From positions 188,889 to 252,888 of the forward strand of contig NW_004454282.1 of NCBI RefSeq assembly GCF_000283155.1: a DNA stretch of 64,000 bases, read 5' to 3'. Positions within the stretch are counted from its first letter, which is position 1. Each line of letters begins with the position of its first letter. This DNA is from Ceratotherium simum simum (taxonomy: Eukaryota; Chordata; Mammalia; Perissodactyla; Rhinocerotidae). The notes beneath the pieces are model-generated. The model saw only the letters and a list, made by a program, of their open reading frames with translations, ran no database searches and was not told where the DNA came from. The position numbers were made by a program, and so were the translations under genes. Positions 9,983 through 20,999 of the stretch are shown here, piece by piece.

Positions 9983-11870
9983 CAGTGCTTCTCAAACTTT
10001 GTAGTCTCAGAATTACTTTATACTCTTAAAAATTATTGAAAACCCCTAAAGACCTTTCCATAATGTGGATTTATCTATCGCTATTTACCATATTAGAAAC
10101 TAAAACAAAAATTTTAAAAACTACATCTATCTATTAATGCATTTAAAATTATAATAATGAATGCAGTAAATGTTAAACAACACATTTTTTGAAAAATTAC
10201 TGTATTTTCCAAAATAAAAAATATTTGGTGACAAGCATGACAGAGTTTTGCATTTTTGGTAAATCTTTTAACATATGGCTTAATAGAAGCTGTGTTCTCA
10301 TATTTGTTTCTTCATTAAATCTGTTGTGACAAGTTGTGTTGGCTGATGTAGCTGAAGAAAATCCAGCCTCAAACAGAAATGTAGCTGAAAAAGGAAGGAG
10401 TATGTGTAAATGCCTTTTAAGCTAAGGTAGATATTCTTTTATACTATACCAAAACTCAAAAAGTGGTAATACCTTAAATATTAGTTACAATATGGAATAT
10501 AAAAAACTATATTGTGTGGGATGAATGATGTCCCCCCAAAAGATATATCCATGTCCTAATCCCTGGAACCTGTGAATACTACTTTCTATGGCAAAAGATG
10601 TGATTAAGTTAAGGATCTTGAGATAATCCTGGATTATCTAGGTGGACCCTAAATACAATTGCTTGTATCCTTGAAGAGAGGGAAAGAAGAAGATTTGAGA
10701 GAAAAGAGGAGGAGTTAATGTGACCATGAAGGTAGAAGATTGGAGAGATGTGGCCACAGACCAAAGAATACCTCGACCACCAGAAGCTGGAAGAGGCAAG
10801 AAACAGATTCTATCTTAAAGTCTTCAGAGGGAGCCTTGCCAACACCTTAGTTTTGGATTTCAGCCTCTAAAAGTGTGAAATAACTTTCTGTTGTTTAAAG
10901 CCACCAAGTTTTTGGTATTTCATTATAGCAGGCTTAGGAAACTAAAACACATATCTATAAACTTTTCACATTCTGTTACATTAATATCTATTGTCTATCT
11001 TGAACTTTGAATAGATCTTTCACTCAAGCGTGATTTTGTAACATCATACATTATCTAGAAAATATTGGTTTACTAAGTTATGCAGATCTTCTAAATGCTG
11101 ACACATTTCATTATGTAATACTAAAAGCCACATTCATTAATATCACCACCAATCTTATCAGATACATCTTTAAATATAGGAAGCTGGTGCTTGTAACTTT
11201 TTTAAAATTCAAATTTTTGCTTAAAAGCTCAACTTTTATCACTAGTAACACATGCAATCAGTTGTTTTCCTTGAAGTGACAGACACACTTAGTTAATTTT
11301 TGAAAACTGTCTAACAAATATCCAATCTGAATAATTATAGACTGTCAGTCGTTTTTTTTAAGTAAAAATGGTGTTCTATGAAAAAAGCAGCGAACTTCCT
11401 TCACGAGTGCTTTTTGTCAAGATAGCCATTGTACTTCAGAATACAACAGTAGTGATTAACGTGTACTTCTTGTTTTGTCACAAAAAATATTAAAATTAAG
11501 TGTACTCAAGAGTCACAATTTAGCAAAATGAGCAATTTTTACTTCTTTATCAAGGACATTCTTATGCAATACTGACAAATTTATTTGTTTTTTGTTGGTT
11601 AGTTTTTTGTTTTTTGTTTTTGAACTGTAAGTGCATGGCAGTGAAGAAAACAAAGACTATCTGTACAGTTTGGTGCTACTGCTCTGATTATGCTAAAATG
11701 AAGAGCTGATTTATTTTTACCCCCTACCCCCATTGCTTTTCTTCCAACAGTACAAATATCAACATGGTGGAAAAGACAAATAACATCTTAATATTATTAT
11801 GAATACTAAGATACCCCTTAAAGGGTCTCAGGGACCCCTCAGGAGTATACATACTCCACTCCAATCACTG
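9983..11870 (+). mobile_element. hAT-Charlie-like non-autonomous DNA transposon (split by an LTR)
   Basis: The left terminus CAGTGCTTCTCAAACTTTG is a typical hAT-Charlie inverted end; the right end is degraded (AATCACTG at 11863-11870). An imperfect 8-9-bp target duplication from the host L1 is visible: GATGTGGAG before and GATGCAAAG after. The interior carries AAGACCTTTCCATAATGTGG on the left and AAGGGTCTCAGGGACCCCTC on the right. It has no transposase frame. Bases 10513-10950 are a later MLT1-like LTR. Confidence 0.75.
10513..10950 (+). mobile_element. MLT1-like solo LTR (ERVL-MaLR)
   Basis: Starts near TGTGTGGGATGAATGATGTC with CCCAAAAGATATATCCATGT, includes GTGATTAAGTTAAGGATCTTG and CCAGAAGCTGGAAGAGGCAA, and ends TTTAAAGCCACCAAGTTTTT ... 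GGAAACTAAAACACA. This is the standard MaLR LTR layout. It lies inside the hAT element, so it is the younger insertion. No internal retroviral sequence remains. Confidence 0.85.
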
Positions 11871-11871
11871 G

Positions 11872-12435
11872 TGATGCAAAGCATCTGGTTCCATTACAAG
11901 TGTGATTAAAAATGGTATAACCACTTTGGGAAATTATGTGGCTGTTTTAAAGCTTTAAGTATGTACCCTATGACTAAGCAATTCCATTCTGAGTAATACA
12001 CCCAAGAGAATGAGTGCATATGTCCACAAAAAAACCTGTTCAAGAATATTCGTAGTAGCCTCTTATTCATAATAACAGAACACTGGAAATAACCTAAATG
12101 TCCATCAAAAGGAGAATAGGTTTAAAAATTTTGGTATATCTAGACAATGCAATGCTTCTCAAAAATAAATAAGATGAATTACTGTTACAAGCAACAAAAT
12201 AATTGAATCTTTAAAACACTATTTGGAGTGAAAAAAGCCAGACTACACATGGGTATATTAGGTATGGTTACATTTGTACAAAGGTTGATGACAGGAGAAA
12301 TTAACCTGTGATTATAAAAATCAGAAGAGTAATTCTTCTGAGAAGTGAGTTGACCAGAAAAGGACATGAGGGGAAGTTTCTGCGATAATGAAAATATGTT
12401 CTCTATTCAATGGTGTATTATACATCAAGCAAGGA
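11872..12435 (+). mobile_element. Old L1 LINE, last piece (ORF2 C-terminus and start of 3' UTR)
   Basis: GGTATAACCACTTTGGGAAA, then AAGCAATTCCATTCTGAGTA and AATGTCCATCAAAAGGAGAA are the conserved end of L1 ORF2. TTGGAGTGAAAAAAGCCAGA follows. It continues directly from 9982 once the hAT element is removed. Confidence 0.9.
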
Positions 12436-12639
12436 TTCCAATAACAATATGGAAGTGGAGTTCAAGGTAAGCTTTTAAGTAAAAATGCTCTTTGTTAGGA
12501 AACATACAATCCACAAGAAGTACAAAACTGTGGTGAGACTTTAAGTGATAACCTGTTATCTAAATATATAAAATAAGTACTTAGTCATACAAGGAGAAAG
12601 AAATAGTCATAGACTTTTTGAATATAACCTGTCAGCCTT

Positions 12640-13110
12640 TGATAGGTGAAATAAACAAAAAATGAATATAATTAATATATGTATATATGTAATATTTATA
12701 GTTCATATATGTGCATACTGAAAACACATGCCATAGTATATATAAAGTAGAAATAGTAGTAAACCTTTAAACATTTAACTTAGGATTTAAATACATAAAA
12801 CACACACTTAAAAATATAAATAGCCAGAAACACAAATTTAACTGGAAAATTTTTACATAGTCTTTGATAGAGCAAGTAAACAAAAAACAAGTCTAAGTAA
12901 TATATTCACAGGATATTTTTTATGTATAACTGTATTTCAAATCCTAAATCCTATATAAGTACTGCTCCTTCTTTTCAAGAGCCAATGGAACATTTAAAAT
13001 GAGTGCTCATATATCAAGCCATAAAGAAAACACCAATAAATCCCTAAAAGTAGAAATAAATCCAGCCACACTCACTGCAATTTACTACTATACAACTACA
13101 AACTAATAAC
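12640..13110 (+). mobile_element. L1 LINE ORF2 fragment
   Basis: CCTTCTTTTCAAGAGCCAAT, GGAACATTTAAAATGAGTGC and CAAGCCATAAAGAAAACACC parallel the ORF2 segment CCTTCTTTTCAAGTGCACAT ... GGGCCATAAAACAAACCTC. Left and right limits are uncertain. Confidence 0.6.
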
Positions 13111-14715
13111 AAAAGTTATATCTTAAATTGATTTATTTTAAGATATACACCTTCAAAGCAATTTTCAAAATAAAGAACATGCTCTTGCTCCTGTATATTG
13201 CAGTTATTGCACAACACAAAACACGAATTTTGAAAATACCTAAGAACTGAAAGAACTCAATTCAAGAAGGGAAAATAGGCATTTATCATTGGTATTAAAA
13301 TTATATCTCTTATTTTCTCTAAACTGACTCTTTGCTTTGTCCAAAAGTTGATTTTACTACAGTATCAATGTCAACTTATTTTTTACAGATAAAAATAATG
13401 AGAGAACCTAGTTAAAACAATTAGACTACCTGATTCTGATGAATCTTCTACCAACTTTTGACTAAAGTACTTCGAAGATGTTGAAAATAATACCCAATTT
13501 TTTTAATTCTAAGACAGGAAATCAATTTATTGCCAAGACCTAAAAGTTTTGATTAGATGATCCAAATTCTCATTCCAAAATTTTGATAGGTCTAGGATGG
13601 GGGATAAAATTATAATCATTTATGACCCACTGATTCTATGATGGCCTGAGAGTAAGGAAGAAATCCCTTTTACCTTTCTTTATTACCTGGACTGTTTAGT
13701 TTAAAAAAAAAAAGTCTATACCAACAGGCAAACAGGACTTAGTTGTTGTCTCTCTAGTACATAGGCAATGATCTGGAGCGTCTACAAGCGTTCAGTGACT
13801 AAACACCAAGAATAAACTGTGCTGGGAGAGGGAATCTGTGAAGGCATTTTGAATACTGGGAAGAGCAACCTTATGAGTAGAGTGCTGGGCAGCCTGCAGG
13901 GAGAGTTCGAAAGTCCTCCCCATATAAAAAAATATGTCAGGGAGCCAGACTTGGGGGGGAAGAGGAAGCTCTCATCTCAGTCTAAGGTAGAAGCATTAGA
14001 ATGGTTAGGAACACTGCACTTAGACAAGTCTTCTATTAGCAAATGCGGACTGGCTTGCTCTCCCATCCTTTTGGATGAGTCAGCAGTAAAAAGGCCAACA
14101 TCGTGTCTATAAAAACAAAATTCCTCAGTATACAAGAAAAAAAGTGTTATCTGAAAACTCACAGAAGGAAGACCCCTGATAATGATTTACTAAGAAGCGT
14201 TAGATAAAACCGGCATCTTCCTTTGGCTGTAGGTAGAAACAGACTCTAAGAAAGAATAGCAGTATGATATTTAGACAAAAGGTTGAGCTGAAATGTAAAA
14301 TGATAGGGGAAAGGCTTCAGGTGAATGATCTGTGCAATAGTGGAATTTGAATTGGAGGCTTAACAAAATAAAGTTAGTGTGGAAATAAAGTCCGTGATTT
14401 GGAGAACCGTCTTGGAAAGAGCCACTAGACTGCAGAGAGTTAGGACAAAGAAATTAAAAGTATATATTCATTAAAAATAAATGAGAAAGATACTAAATAT
14501 GTAGGATAGATAATGGTATTAAAAATCTAAGAACTATACTTGTTCCCAAGGTGGAAAAAAAGAACAAGAACATTTGGGAAAAGGCCATTAGTAAATGATA
14601 TCATTGAAGAAAACCTGCATGTGCTGAGGAAAGGCCCTGAATCACAGATTAAGATGATGCCATTTATAAAGAGAATCTCTCCTAAGTAATCAGCAGAAAA
14701 ATATTTGAATTAGGT
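13111..14715. other. Unassigned sequence, no repeat recognised
   Basis: About 1.6 kb with no clear repeat or gene. A 97-codon frame at 13819-14112 has no recognisable domain, and its overlap with an opposite-strand frame suggests chance. Could hold unique or conserved non-coding DNA. Confidence 0.4.
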
Positions 14716-15820
14716 TACTTTTGGTTTTGTTTTTGAACTTTTCATTTTGAAAAAAATTTTAAACCTTAAAAATCACAAGAATAATATAATTAATACCCAC
14801 ACACCCTTCAGTAATTGTTACCTTTCACCACATTTGCTATATGCCTCTCTCTCTCTCTCTGTCTGTCTCCCTCTCTCTTTCTTTCGTTCTCTCTCCCTAA
14901 GAACAAGGTCATTCATTAAGTTACATAACTAAAGTGAAATAAATGATTAGATTTATTCTAATAAATTAGAAATTTAACATTGGAATCTTAAATTTAACAT
15001 TTAACAAGGAAATTTAACATTGGCAATACTAATAATAAAGTCCTTATTCAATTTCACCAGTTGTCCTTTATAGGACTTTTTCACCCATTTATGAACTAAT
15101 CTAGGGTGATGCATAGCATTGAGTTGTCATGATTCTTTAGCATTTAATCTGGAATAGTTTCTGATTCTTGTTTTGTATTTCATGACATTGACATTTGAAG
15201 AGTTCAAGTCAGTTGTTTTGTAGAATGGTCCTCAATTTGCATTTGTCTGATGGAATACTCTGTAAGTCATGCTGTGTTCTTCTCAGTGAATCACATGAAG
15301 GAGTGAATGTTATGTTTGTCCCATTACTAGTGATGTTAACTTTGATCTCTTGATTAAAGGTACAGTCTGCCAGGTTCCTTCACTTTAAACTTACCATTAT
15401 CCCTTTGTAATTCATGAATAACCTGGCTGTAGATATTTGAGACCATGTAAATATCCTCTTCTTATTTAAAATTCATCCAAAGGTTTTAGCACCTATTGAC
15501 AAGTCTTGCCTGCAATAATTATTCCTGTGTGGCTACAAAGTGATGATTTGCAATTTTATCATTGCTTCTGCATTTATTAGTTGTCATTCTGCTATAAGAC
15601 AGGTTGTCATCCCCATTTACTTTATTTATTTACTTATTTATCAGTAGTTTCACAGATCATTTTTCTTTAAAGGGTTATGATATATTACTCATTAATTTTA
15701 TGGTTCACATTGTCCTATATTATGCCAGTGGGAGCCCATTCAAGCTACCTCTTTGCTGTTTGACTATCTACTTACACTTTATAAATTTTATGCATGTTCT
15801 CATGCCAAAGTTGTAAGATT
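14716..15820 (-). mobile_element. L1M-type LINE 3' UTR
   Basis: T-rich left edge (CTTTTCATTTTGAAAAAAA), then GTAGAATGGTCCTCAATTTG, GTCCCATTACTAGTGATGTT, AGTCTGCCAGGTTCCTTCAC and TTTTAGCACCTATTGACAAG. The same string of motifs recurs at 46850-48100, with its upstream part at 29795. I place these as 3' UTRs of old L1s lying on the minus strand. A CT-rich microsatellite (14853-14899) sits inside. Confidence 0.7.
14853..14899. repeat. (CT)n-rich simple repeat
   Basis: Interrupted CT/GTCT/CTTT run. The serine/leucine-rich peptide predicted across it is an artefact. Confidence 0.85.
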
Positions 15821-16520
15821 TTTTTTAATGAGGAGAAGTTTTTAGTCTTGAGGAAATCTAATTTATCATTTTTTTCTTTTATGGTTTTGATTTTTGTGTT
15901 CTAAGAAATTTTACCTACATCCAAGTCACAAAGATTTTCTCCCATATTTTTCTCTAAAAGCTTTATAGTTTTTGTGTTTATATTTAAGTCTATGATACAT
16001 CTCAAATTAATATTTGTGTTTAGCGTGAGGTAGAGGTCTAAGTATATTATATTTCCTAAGGATATCCAGTTTTTCCAGCACCATTTGTTGACTATTCTTT
16101 CTCCTATTGGATTGTTTTCATATCTTTGTCAAAAAAAAATCAAATAAACGTATAAGTATATGTTCATTTCTTAGCTCTCTATTCTATCATTTTAATCCAT
16201 TTATTGATCCTTATGCTAGTAACATAATTATTTGATCACCATCTGCTATAGTTAATCTTGAAGTTATGTAGTATAAGTCTTCCAACTTTGTTCAGCTTTC
16301 TCAAGTTTGCTTGGATATTCTAGGTCCCTAACATTTCCATAGGAATTTTAGAATCAAGTTTGCTGGGATTTTGATAGGGAGTGCATGGAACATACAGGTC
16401 AATTTGAGGTAATATTGATTATCTTAACAATATTCAGTCTTCTAAACCATTACCGTGAATATGTTTCTCCATTTCTTTAGATCTTTTTAATTCCTTTTAG
16501 TAGATTACTAAACTGAGCAC
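15821..16520 (-). mobile_element. L1 LINE ORF2 fragment (reverse transcriptase downstream region)
   Basis: AGAAGTTTTTAGTCTTGAGG, AGATTTTCTCCCATATTTTT, CCAGCACCATTTGTTGACTA and TTGCTGGGATTTTGATAGGG are the well-known reverse-complement L1 ORF2 wording. About 1 kb of ORF2 C-terminus expected between this and the adjacent 3' UTR is missing, so the copy is internally deleted or made of two insertions. Confidence 0.88.
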
Positions 16521-17329
16521 TATATGTCTTTTGTTAAACTTGTTTCCCTATGGGTGGCATCTAAACTGTCAATTCATTTCCTTCATCCTTGGCTGAGCTG
16601 CTGGCTGCGTGCTCTACACATGCACATTTCAGGGTCCAGCCTGGGATGTCAGTGGAGTTAATAGATAATCTTGGGGGCTCCCCTTTCTAAATATCTCCTT
16701 TGCAGAATTATCTTCTGACTTTTGAGGGGAAGTGGTTGCCCTAAACTCTAACCCTCAGTGCTTCTTGCCAGAAAGACTGGGTTTTCTTTTGGAGTTTTAA
16801 CTGCCTGTGTGATACTACGACTTACCCTCACACTGAAAACTATAACCTCCAGAAACTCATTTTGTGTTCTTTCCTTTTGCCAAGTGTCAGTTCCTCTCTA
16901 GAATATCATTGCTTTTGCTCACACCTCAGTGTGTATGCGTAGTTGTTTGTATTTTGTGTAGAGTTCATGGTTAGTGTCTGCAAGAGCATTAATCCTACAC
17001 AAGCTTACTTGGCCTTGCCACTTGAATTTCGTTTTTGAATTATGACCCTATAAACATATAGCAGGGAAATGTAAGAGGTTATCTAACTACAAATGAAAAC
17101 AAAGTCCAGCGTCCCCAGGCTTCTCTTCTACAAAAAGGAATGCCAGAAAAGAATGGATTTTCCACAGAATTTTCAGAGAATAATACAGAAACCTAAAAAT
17201 GCACATCCAGTCATGATGTCTCTCCTGGATGGCAACAACATTAAATGTTCTTGGATATGCATGGACTTTGAAATATATCTACCACTGACACATTTAGGAA
17301 AAAATTACTAGCATCTTCCTATCAGATTG
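16521..17329. other. Unassigned, possibly further decayed repeat
   Basis: Somewhat CT-rich around 16560-17000 with no family I can name. A 72-codon frame at 17093-17311 shows no motif. Confidence 0.3.
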
Positions 17330-17475
17330 TGGGGCAAGGATCAGCAGCATCAATGGCTCTGGTTAGAATGCAAAATCTCAGGCCCCATCCCAGACCTAGT
17401 GCATCAGAATTTCAATTTTAAAAATAGCTCCAAATACTTCACACACGCTTTAAATTTCATAACACTACCTTAGCC
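17330..17475 (-). mobile_element. MER5-like hAT-Charlie MITE
   Basis: GGATCAGCAGCATCAATGGC, GAATGCAAAATCTCAGGCCC and CATCCCAGACCTAGTGCATC follow the reverse complement of the MER5A consensus (CAGCAGCATCAGCATCACCT ... GCCCCACCCCAGACCTACTG). Confidence 0.88.
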
Positions 17476-18472
17476 ATATGAGATTTTAAGTTCTAGGATG
17501 TTAATGTTATTTTTTAAATATTACCATTAATTTGCCCATATTTATAAGTCAACTCAAAATAATCTGAAATGCAAAAATTATACACAAAGATACTCCTTGA
17601 CACAGTGTTTATCATAAAAATTGAGAAGAATGAATCCAGGATTAGGAGAAATTCTTCTCAATTAGGAGAAATTGAAATTTTACTTATGAAAATTGTGATG
17701 ATATGGTAAAATATTTATGTCATATTGAAATGTAAAGCAAGGAACAGAAGAGTGTATGCAATAACATCTCAACCCCCAAAACAAATAATAATCACATAAA
17801 AAATGTTGGTTGACACTGAGTAATGATATTTCCCCCTTGTTTCTTCATATATTTTTGTACTTTCCAAATATTCATGCATTTTGAAATAAGAGAAAATACA
17901 TTTGAGTAACTGAAGAAATGTTACAATGGAGAATTGCAGATGGTGGATAGTGTGAATATATTTCATTAAGTCATTCACTTCATACAGATTATATCATTCT
18001 GCTTTAGATGCTACTTTCTTCCTTTCTAGCCCAAGGACATAGTACACAATTGATTCAATTTTACACAGAATAATCAGTGAGAGCTAGTGACTAAAGCATT
18101 CTATGCATTTCTCAATTGCTTTGTGATAAAGAGTGAATTCCACAACCACTCTGTGTGGCATTTCTCATGTTTGGGTAATAATAAAGTTTGGTATGTACAA
18201 CATAGACACGTTATAAAAATTAATGAGCCTAGGACCCGTGAAACTCTTAGAGCCTGAAAATGGAAAAGAACTGTGTGAACAAATGCAGCAAAATTGTGGC
18301 GTAAGTCCCAGTGTTGTAGAAATTTTCCTGTTTAAAATTATTTCTAAAGCCTCTCCAAAGCAAGAGTAAGTTTATGCTGTCCCATAGGGAGCATCCAACG
18401 GTGTATTCCTTATCCCTGGGAGTTTATAATCTTGGATAGATATTAAGGATTATACTTATAAGGTTTGTAGTT
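17476..18472. other. Unassigned AT-rich sequence
   Basis: No repeat or gene recognised. Includes the 13-bp inverted repeat at 17619-17631 / 17651-17663 with an overlapping direct repeat. Confidence 0.4.
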
Positions 18473-18722
18473 TATGCCCAGTTTTCTTTTTTTTTTTTTT
18501 TTAAAGATTTTATTTATTTATTTATTTTCCCCCCAAAGCCCCAGTAGATAGTTGTATGTCATAGTTGCACAGCCTTCTAGTTGCTGTATGTGGGACGCGG
18601 CCCCAGCGTGGCCGGAGAAGCGGTGCGTCTGTGCGCGCCCAGGATCCGAACCCGGGCCGCCAGCAGCGGAGCGCGCGCACTTAACCGCTAAGCCACGGGG
18701 CCGGCCCTATGCCCAGTTTTCT
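18473..18722 (-). mobile_element. ERE-type SINE with a 15-bp target-site duplication
   Basis: The element occupies 18488-18707, flanked by perfect duplications TATGCCCAGTTTTCT (18473-18487 and 18708-18722). Read on the minus strand: head GGCCGGCCCCGTGGCTTAGC with GGTTAAGTG, B box GGTTCGGATCC, module CAACTATCTACTGGGGCTTT, then an A-rich tail. The perfect duplication and intact CpGs in the head suggest a relatively recent insertion. Confidence 0.97.
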
Positions 18723-18887
18723 AATCCTATTTTCTAAATTAACATATTGTTGCTAATTTGTATTGTGCTTGCAAACACAGTCTAAGCCGTTTTCCTCTGC
18801 CTTCTACACCCTTCTCCTTTGAAATCATGGACATCAACTACAGCCTACCCCATTGTCAATTGCAATTATTGCTTGCTGCTATTCAAG
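18723..18887. other. Short unassigned spacer
   Basis: No feature recognised between two SINEs. Confidence 0.3.
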
Positions 18888-19319
18888 TACAAAAGATCTT
18901 TGTTGTTTTTGGTACCATCAACTCGATTCTGACTCCTAGCGACCCTCTGTACAGCAAACTGCAACCCTGCCCGGTCTTTTTGCACCATCCTCTCACCTTC
19001 TGGCACTATATCAGACATTGCTCCACTGCTATTCATGGGGTTTTCATGGCCAATTTTTTCAGAAGTGGGTGGCCAGGTGCTTCTTCCTCGTTTGTCTCTG
19101 TTTGGAAGCTCTGCTGAAATCTGTCCACCATGGGTGACCCTGCTGGTATTTGAAATACTGGTGGCATAGCTTTCAGCATCACAGCAGCATGCAGTGACAA
19201 CAGTATGACAACTAACAGATGGGTGGTGTGGTTCCCTGACCAGGAAATGAACCTGGGCTCTGGAGGTGAGAGCACTGAATCTTAACCCCTAGACCACTAG
19301 GGCTGGCTACAAAAAATCT
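18888..19319 (-). mobile_element. tRNA-Glu-headed SINE with RTE (BovB-like) tail
   Basis: Body 18900-19307, flanked by 12-bp duplications differing at one base (TACAAAAGATCT at 18888, TACAAAAAATCT at 19308). On the minus strand the head reads CCCTAGTGGTCTAGGGGTTA, AGATTCAGTGCTCTCACCTC and GTTCATTTCCTGGTCAGGGA. This follows tRNA-Glu(CTC) with recognisable A and B boxes. The body (GTCACCCATGGTGGACAGAT) and the tail (GTCGCTAGGAGTCAGAATCG) resemble RTE-clade 3' ends, as used by ruminant BovB-tailed SINEs. The open frames through it (119 and 80 codons) are artefacts. Confidence 0.8.
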
Positions 19320-19627
19320 AATTGTTATCAACTTGCAGCTCCTATTACTTGGCCATAGCCTTGCCTTAAGGAACCTCACCTCACTGGCAGCTATGAAGCT
19401 GGTAGGAAGAGGAGATATTGCAGGACTTTTCTTAATAAAAGTATGAAAGGATGAGTGATTGCCACTGGATCATGCTGTTGCAATATTCCCAAATGTTCAA
19501 CAGTTCAACTCATTAAATGTTTTCACGATATAAACAAAACCATACAGCTTTTTATCCCAAGAAGCTTTCTAGTCTATTTTATGGATATTAACTATATAGC
19601 TGCCAAGCCCATTTCTAAGGGAAGCCA
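19320..19627. other. Unassigned sequence
   Basis: No feature recognised. Confidence 0.3.
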
Positions 19628-19756
19628 TATTGCTTAGTGTTTAAAAGAACCAGTTTTGGAATCAGACAAACCTGGGTTACATTTAGTACTTCCGTATACT
19701 AGCTGTGTAACGTAAGAAAAAGTAGTTAAAACATCTGTGCCTCAGTTTCTTCATTC
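19628..19756 (+). mobile_element. MIR SINE, 5' part (split by an L2)
   Basis: CATATTGCTTAGTGTTTAAA, GAATCAGACAAACCTGGGTT, ACTAGCTGTGTAACGTAAG and CTGTGCCTCAGTTTCTTCAT. The 3' part resumes at 20196. Confidence 0.88.
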
Positions 19757-20195
19757 TCTCCGTTCTCCCCAAATGCCAAATTCTTTCAGGCCCCAGCGAC
19801 TTTCAATCAGTTGTTCTCTCCAGGACTGTTCCCTCTCATTACACAGATCTCAGCTCAAGTGTTCTCTACTCAGAAAGATCTTCCCCAAGTATTCCCTCCA
19901 ACGTAGCTTCTCTTCTCATCGCACTCCACCCTCATCATGCTCTGTTCCATTGTCCTCTTCATTTTCTTCAGAGATATCTGAAAATCTTTACTAAGAGTCA
20001 TGAGACATGTCACTATCTCAAAGTATGTTATGACTTTATCTGTTTATTTTCTGTCTTCACCACTCACTTCTCTTATTAGTGCCATGAAAGCGAGGATGTT
20101 GTATATCTTTACTTTGATATCATTGCCCATTCTATTGAATGTTATCAGGGATACAGTAGGTGCTCAGTAAACATTTTGACTGAAGAAATATATAA
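19757..20195 (+). mobile_element. L2 LINE 3' end inserted in a MIR
   Basis: TCTCAGCTCAAGTGTTCTCT, CAGAAAGATCTTCCCCAAGT, TCTGTTTATTTTCTGTCTTC and GTAGGTGCTCAGTAAACATT give the standard L2 3' UTR order, ending TTTTGACTGAAGAAATA. It sits between the two halves of one MIR. Confidence 0.88.
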
Positions 20196-20300
20196 TGGAA
20201 TGATAATTGTATCTACTTCATAGTGTTGCTGTATTTTATTAGTTTTTTAAAGTTCTTGTTAAAATACCTGGTACACATTAAGTACTTGCAAAAATGTCAA
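20196..20300 (+). mobile_element. MIR SINE, 3' part
   Basis: ATAATTGTATCTACTTCATA, GTGTTGCTGTATTTTATTAG and CTGGTACACATTAAGTACTT continue the MIR interrupted at 19756. A short (CA)n follows at 20306-20330. Confidence 0.8.
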
Positions 20301-20795
20301 CATCCCACACACACACACATACACACACATATCAAACACTTATGAGAATATTTACATATTTTTTTCTGATTAGTAGAATACATACATGAGGTTTCTAGAT
20401 ACTGAACAATAGAGGACCAGCTTACTATAGCAATTACTCAGATACAACTCTTTTCCCACCAATTCCTGGATAAATCATCTAGACTCTTAACAATGTTTAT
20501 AGGCTTTTAACCACTTACTATAAAGTTAAGATAGAGAGGAAACACTATATTGTCTTTTCTGGTTATGGGTTGTCATATCTATCCTAAGAAGATGTAAGAA
20601 AACTTGGAGATATTCTCCCCAGTTGTGTTTGTGTGTGTGTGTGTGTATGCCATAGACACACTCTTCAAATGTTAAGCCTAATATTTAAAATAAATTAATC
20701 TTGTTCTTTTTGAGTTAGAAATAAGAAGTACTAAGCCTGCCCACTGCACACTTTCTCCAATTCTATCCAGTTCTCAAAAATATCCTCAGAATCAA
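20301..20795. other. Unassigned sequence with short CA and GT repeats
   Basis: (CA)n at about 20306-20330 and (GT)n at about 20629-20646. Otherwise nothing recognised. Confidence 0.5.
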
Positions 20796-20940
20796 GCACA
20801 GTTCATAAATCACTGATTTAATCTAATCCTTCCACTTTGCAGAAGAAGAACCTAAGGCCCTGAAAAGGTTATGACCTGCCAAGGTCACTCATGATTAGTG
20901 AATAAGTAAGGATTATACTCACAATACCTAAATGCCACAG
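20796..20940 (+). repeat. Ancient interspersed repeat-like fragment (unnamed)
   Basis: AATCTAATCCTTCCACTTTG, CAGAAGAAGAACCTAAGGCC and GACCTGCCAAGGTCACTCAT resemble the common pattern ending in GACTTGCCCAAGGTCACAC. Family uncertain. Confidence 0.45.
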
Positions 20941-20999
20941 TAGGGCTCTTCCCATTATGACTGGATATGAGCCTGTTATTTGTGTGTCTATATGATTTG

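Noticed and set aside
18590..18700. CpG-rich patch as a CpG island promoter
   Set aside because: It is confined to the ERE head, about 100 bases long, and recurs in the other EREs.
18600..18707. tRNA-like sequence in ERE heads and at 19230-19307 as possible tRNA genes
   Set aside because: They are SINE heads: acceptor stems are not preserved, and the sequences continue into SINE bodies with target-site duplications.
18758..19275. 119- and 80-codon frames on opposite strands
   Set aside because: Both lie in the RTE-tailed SINE and its flank, and the translation has no conserved protein.
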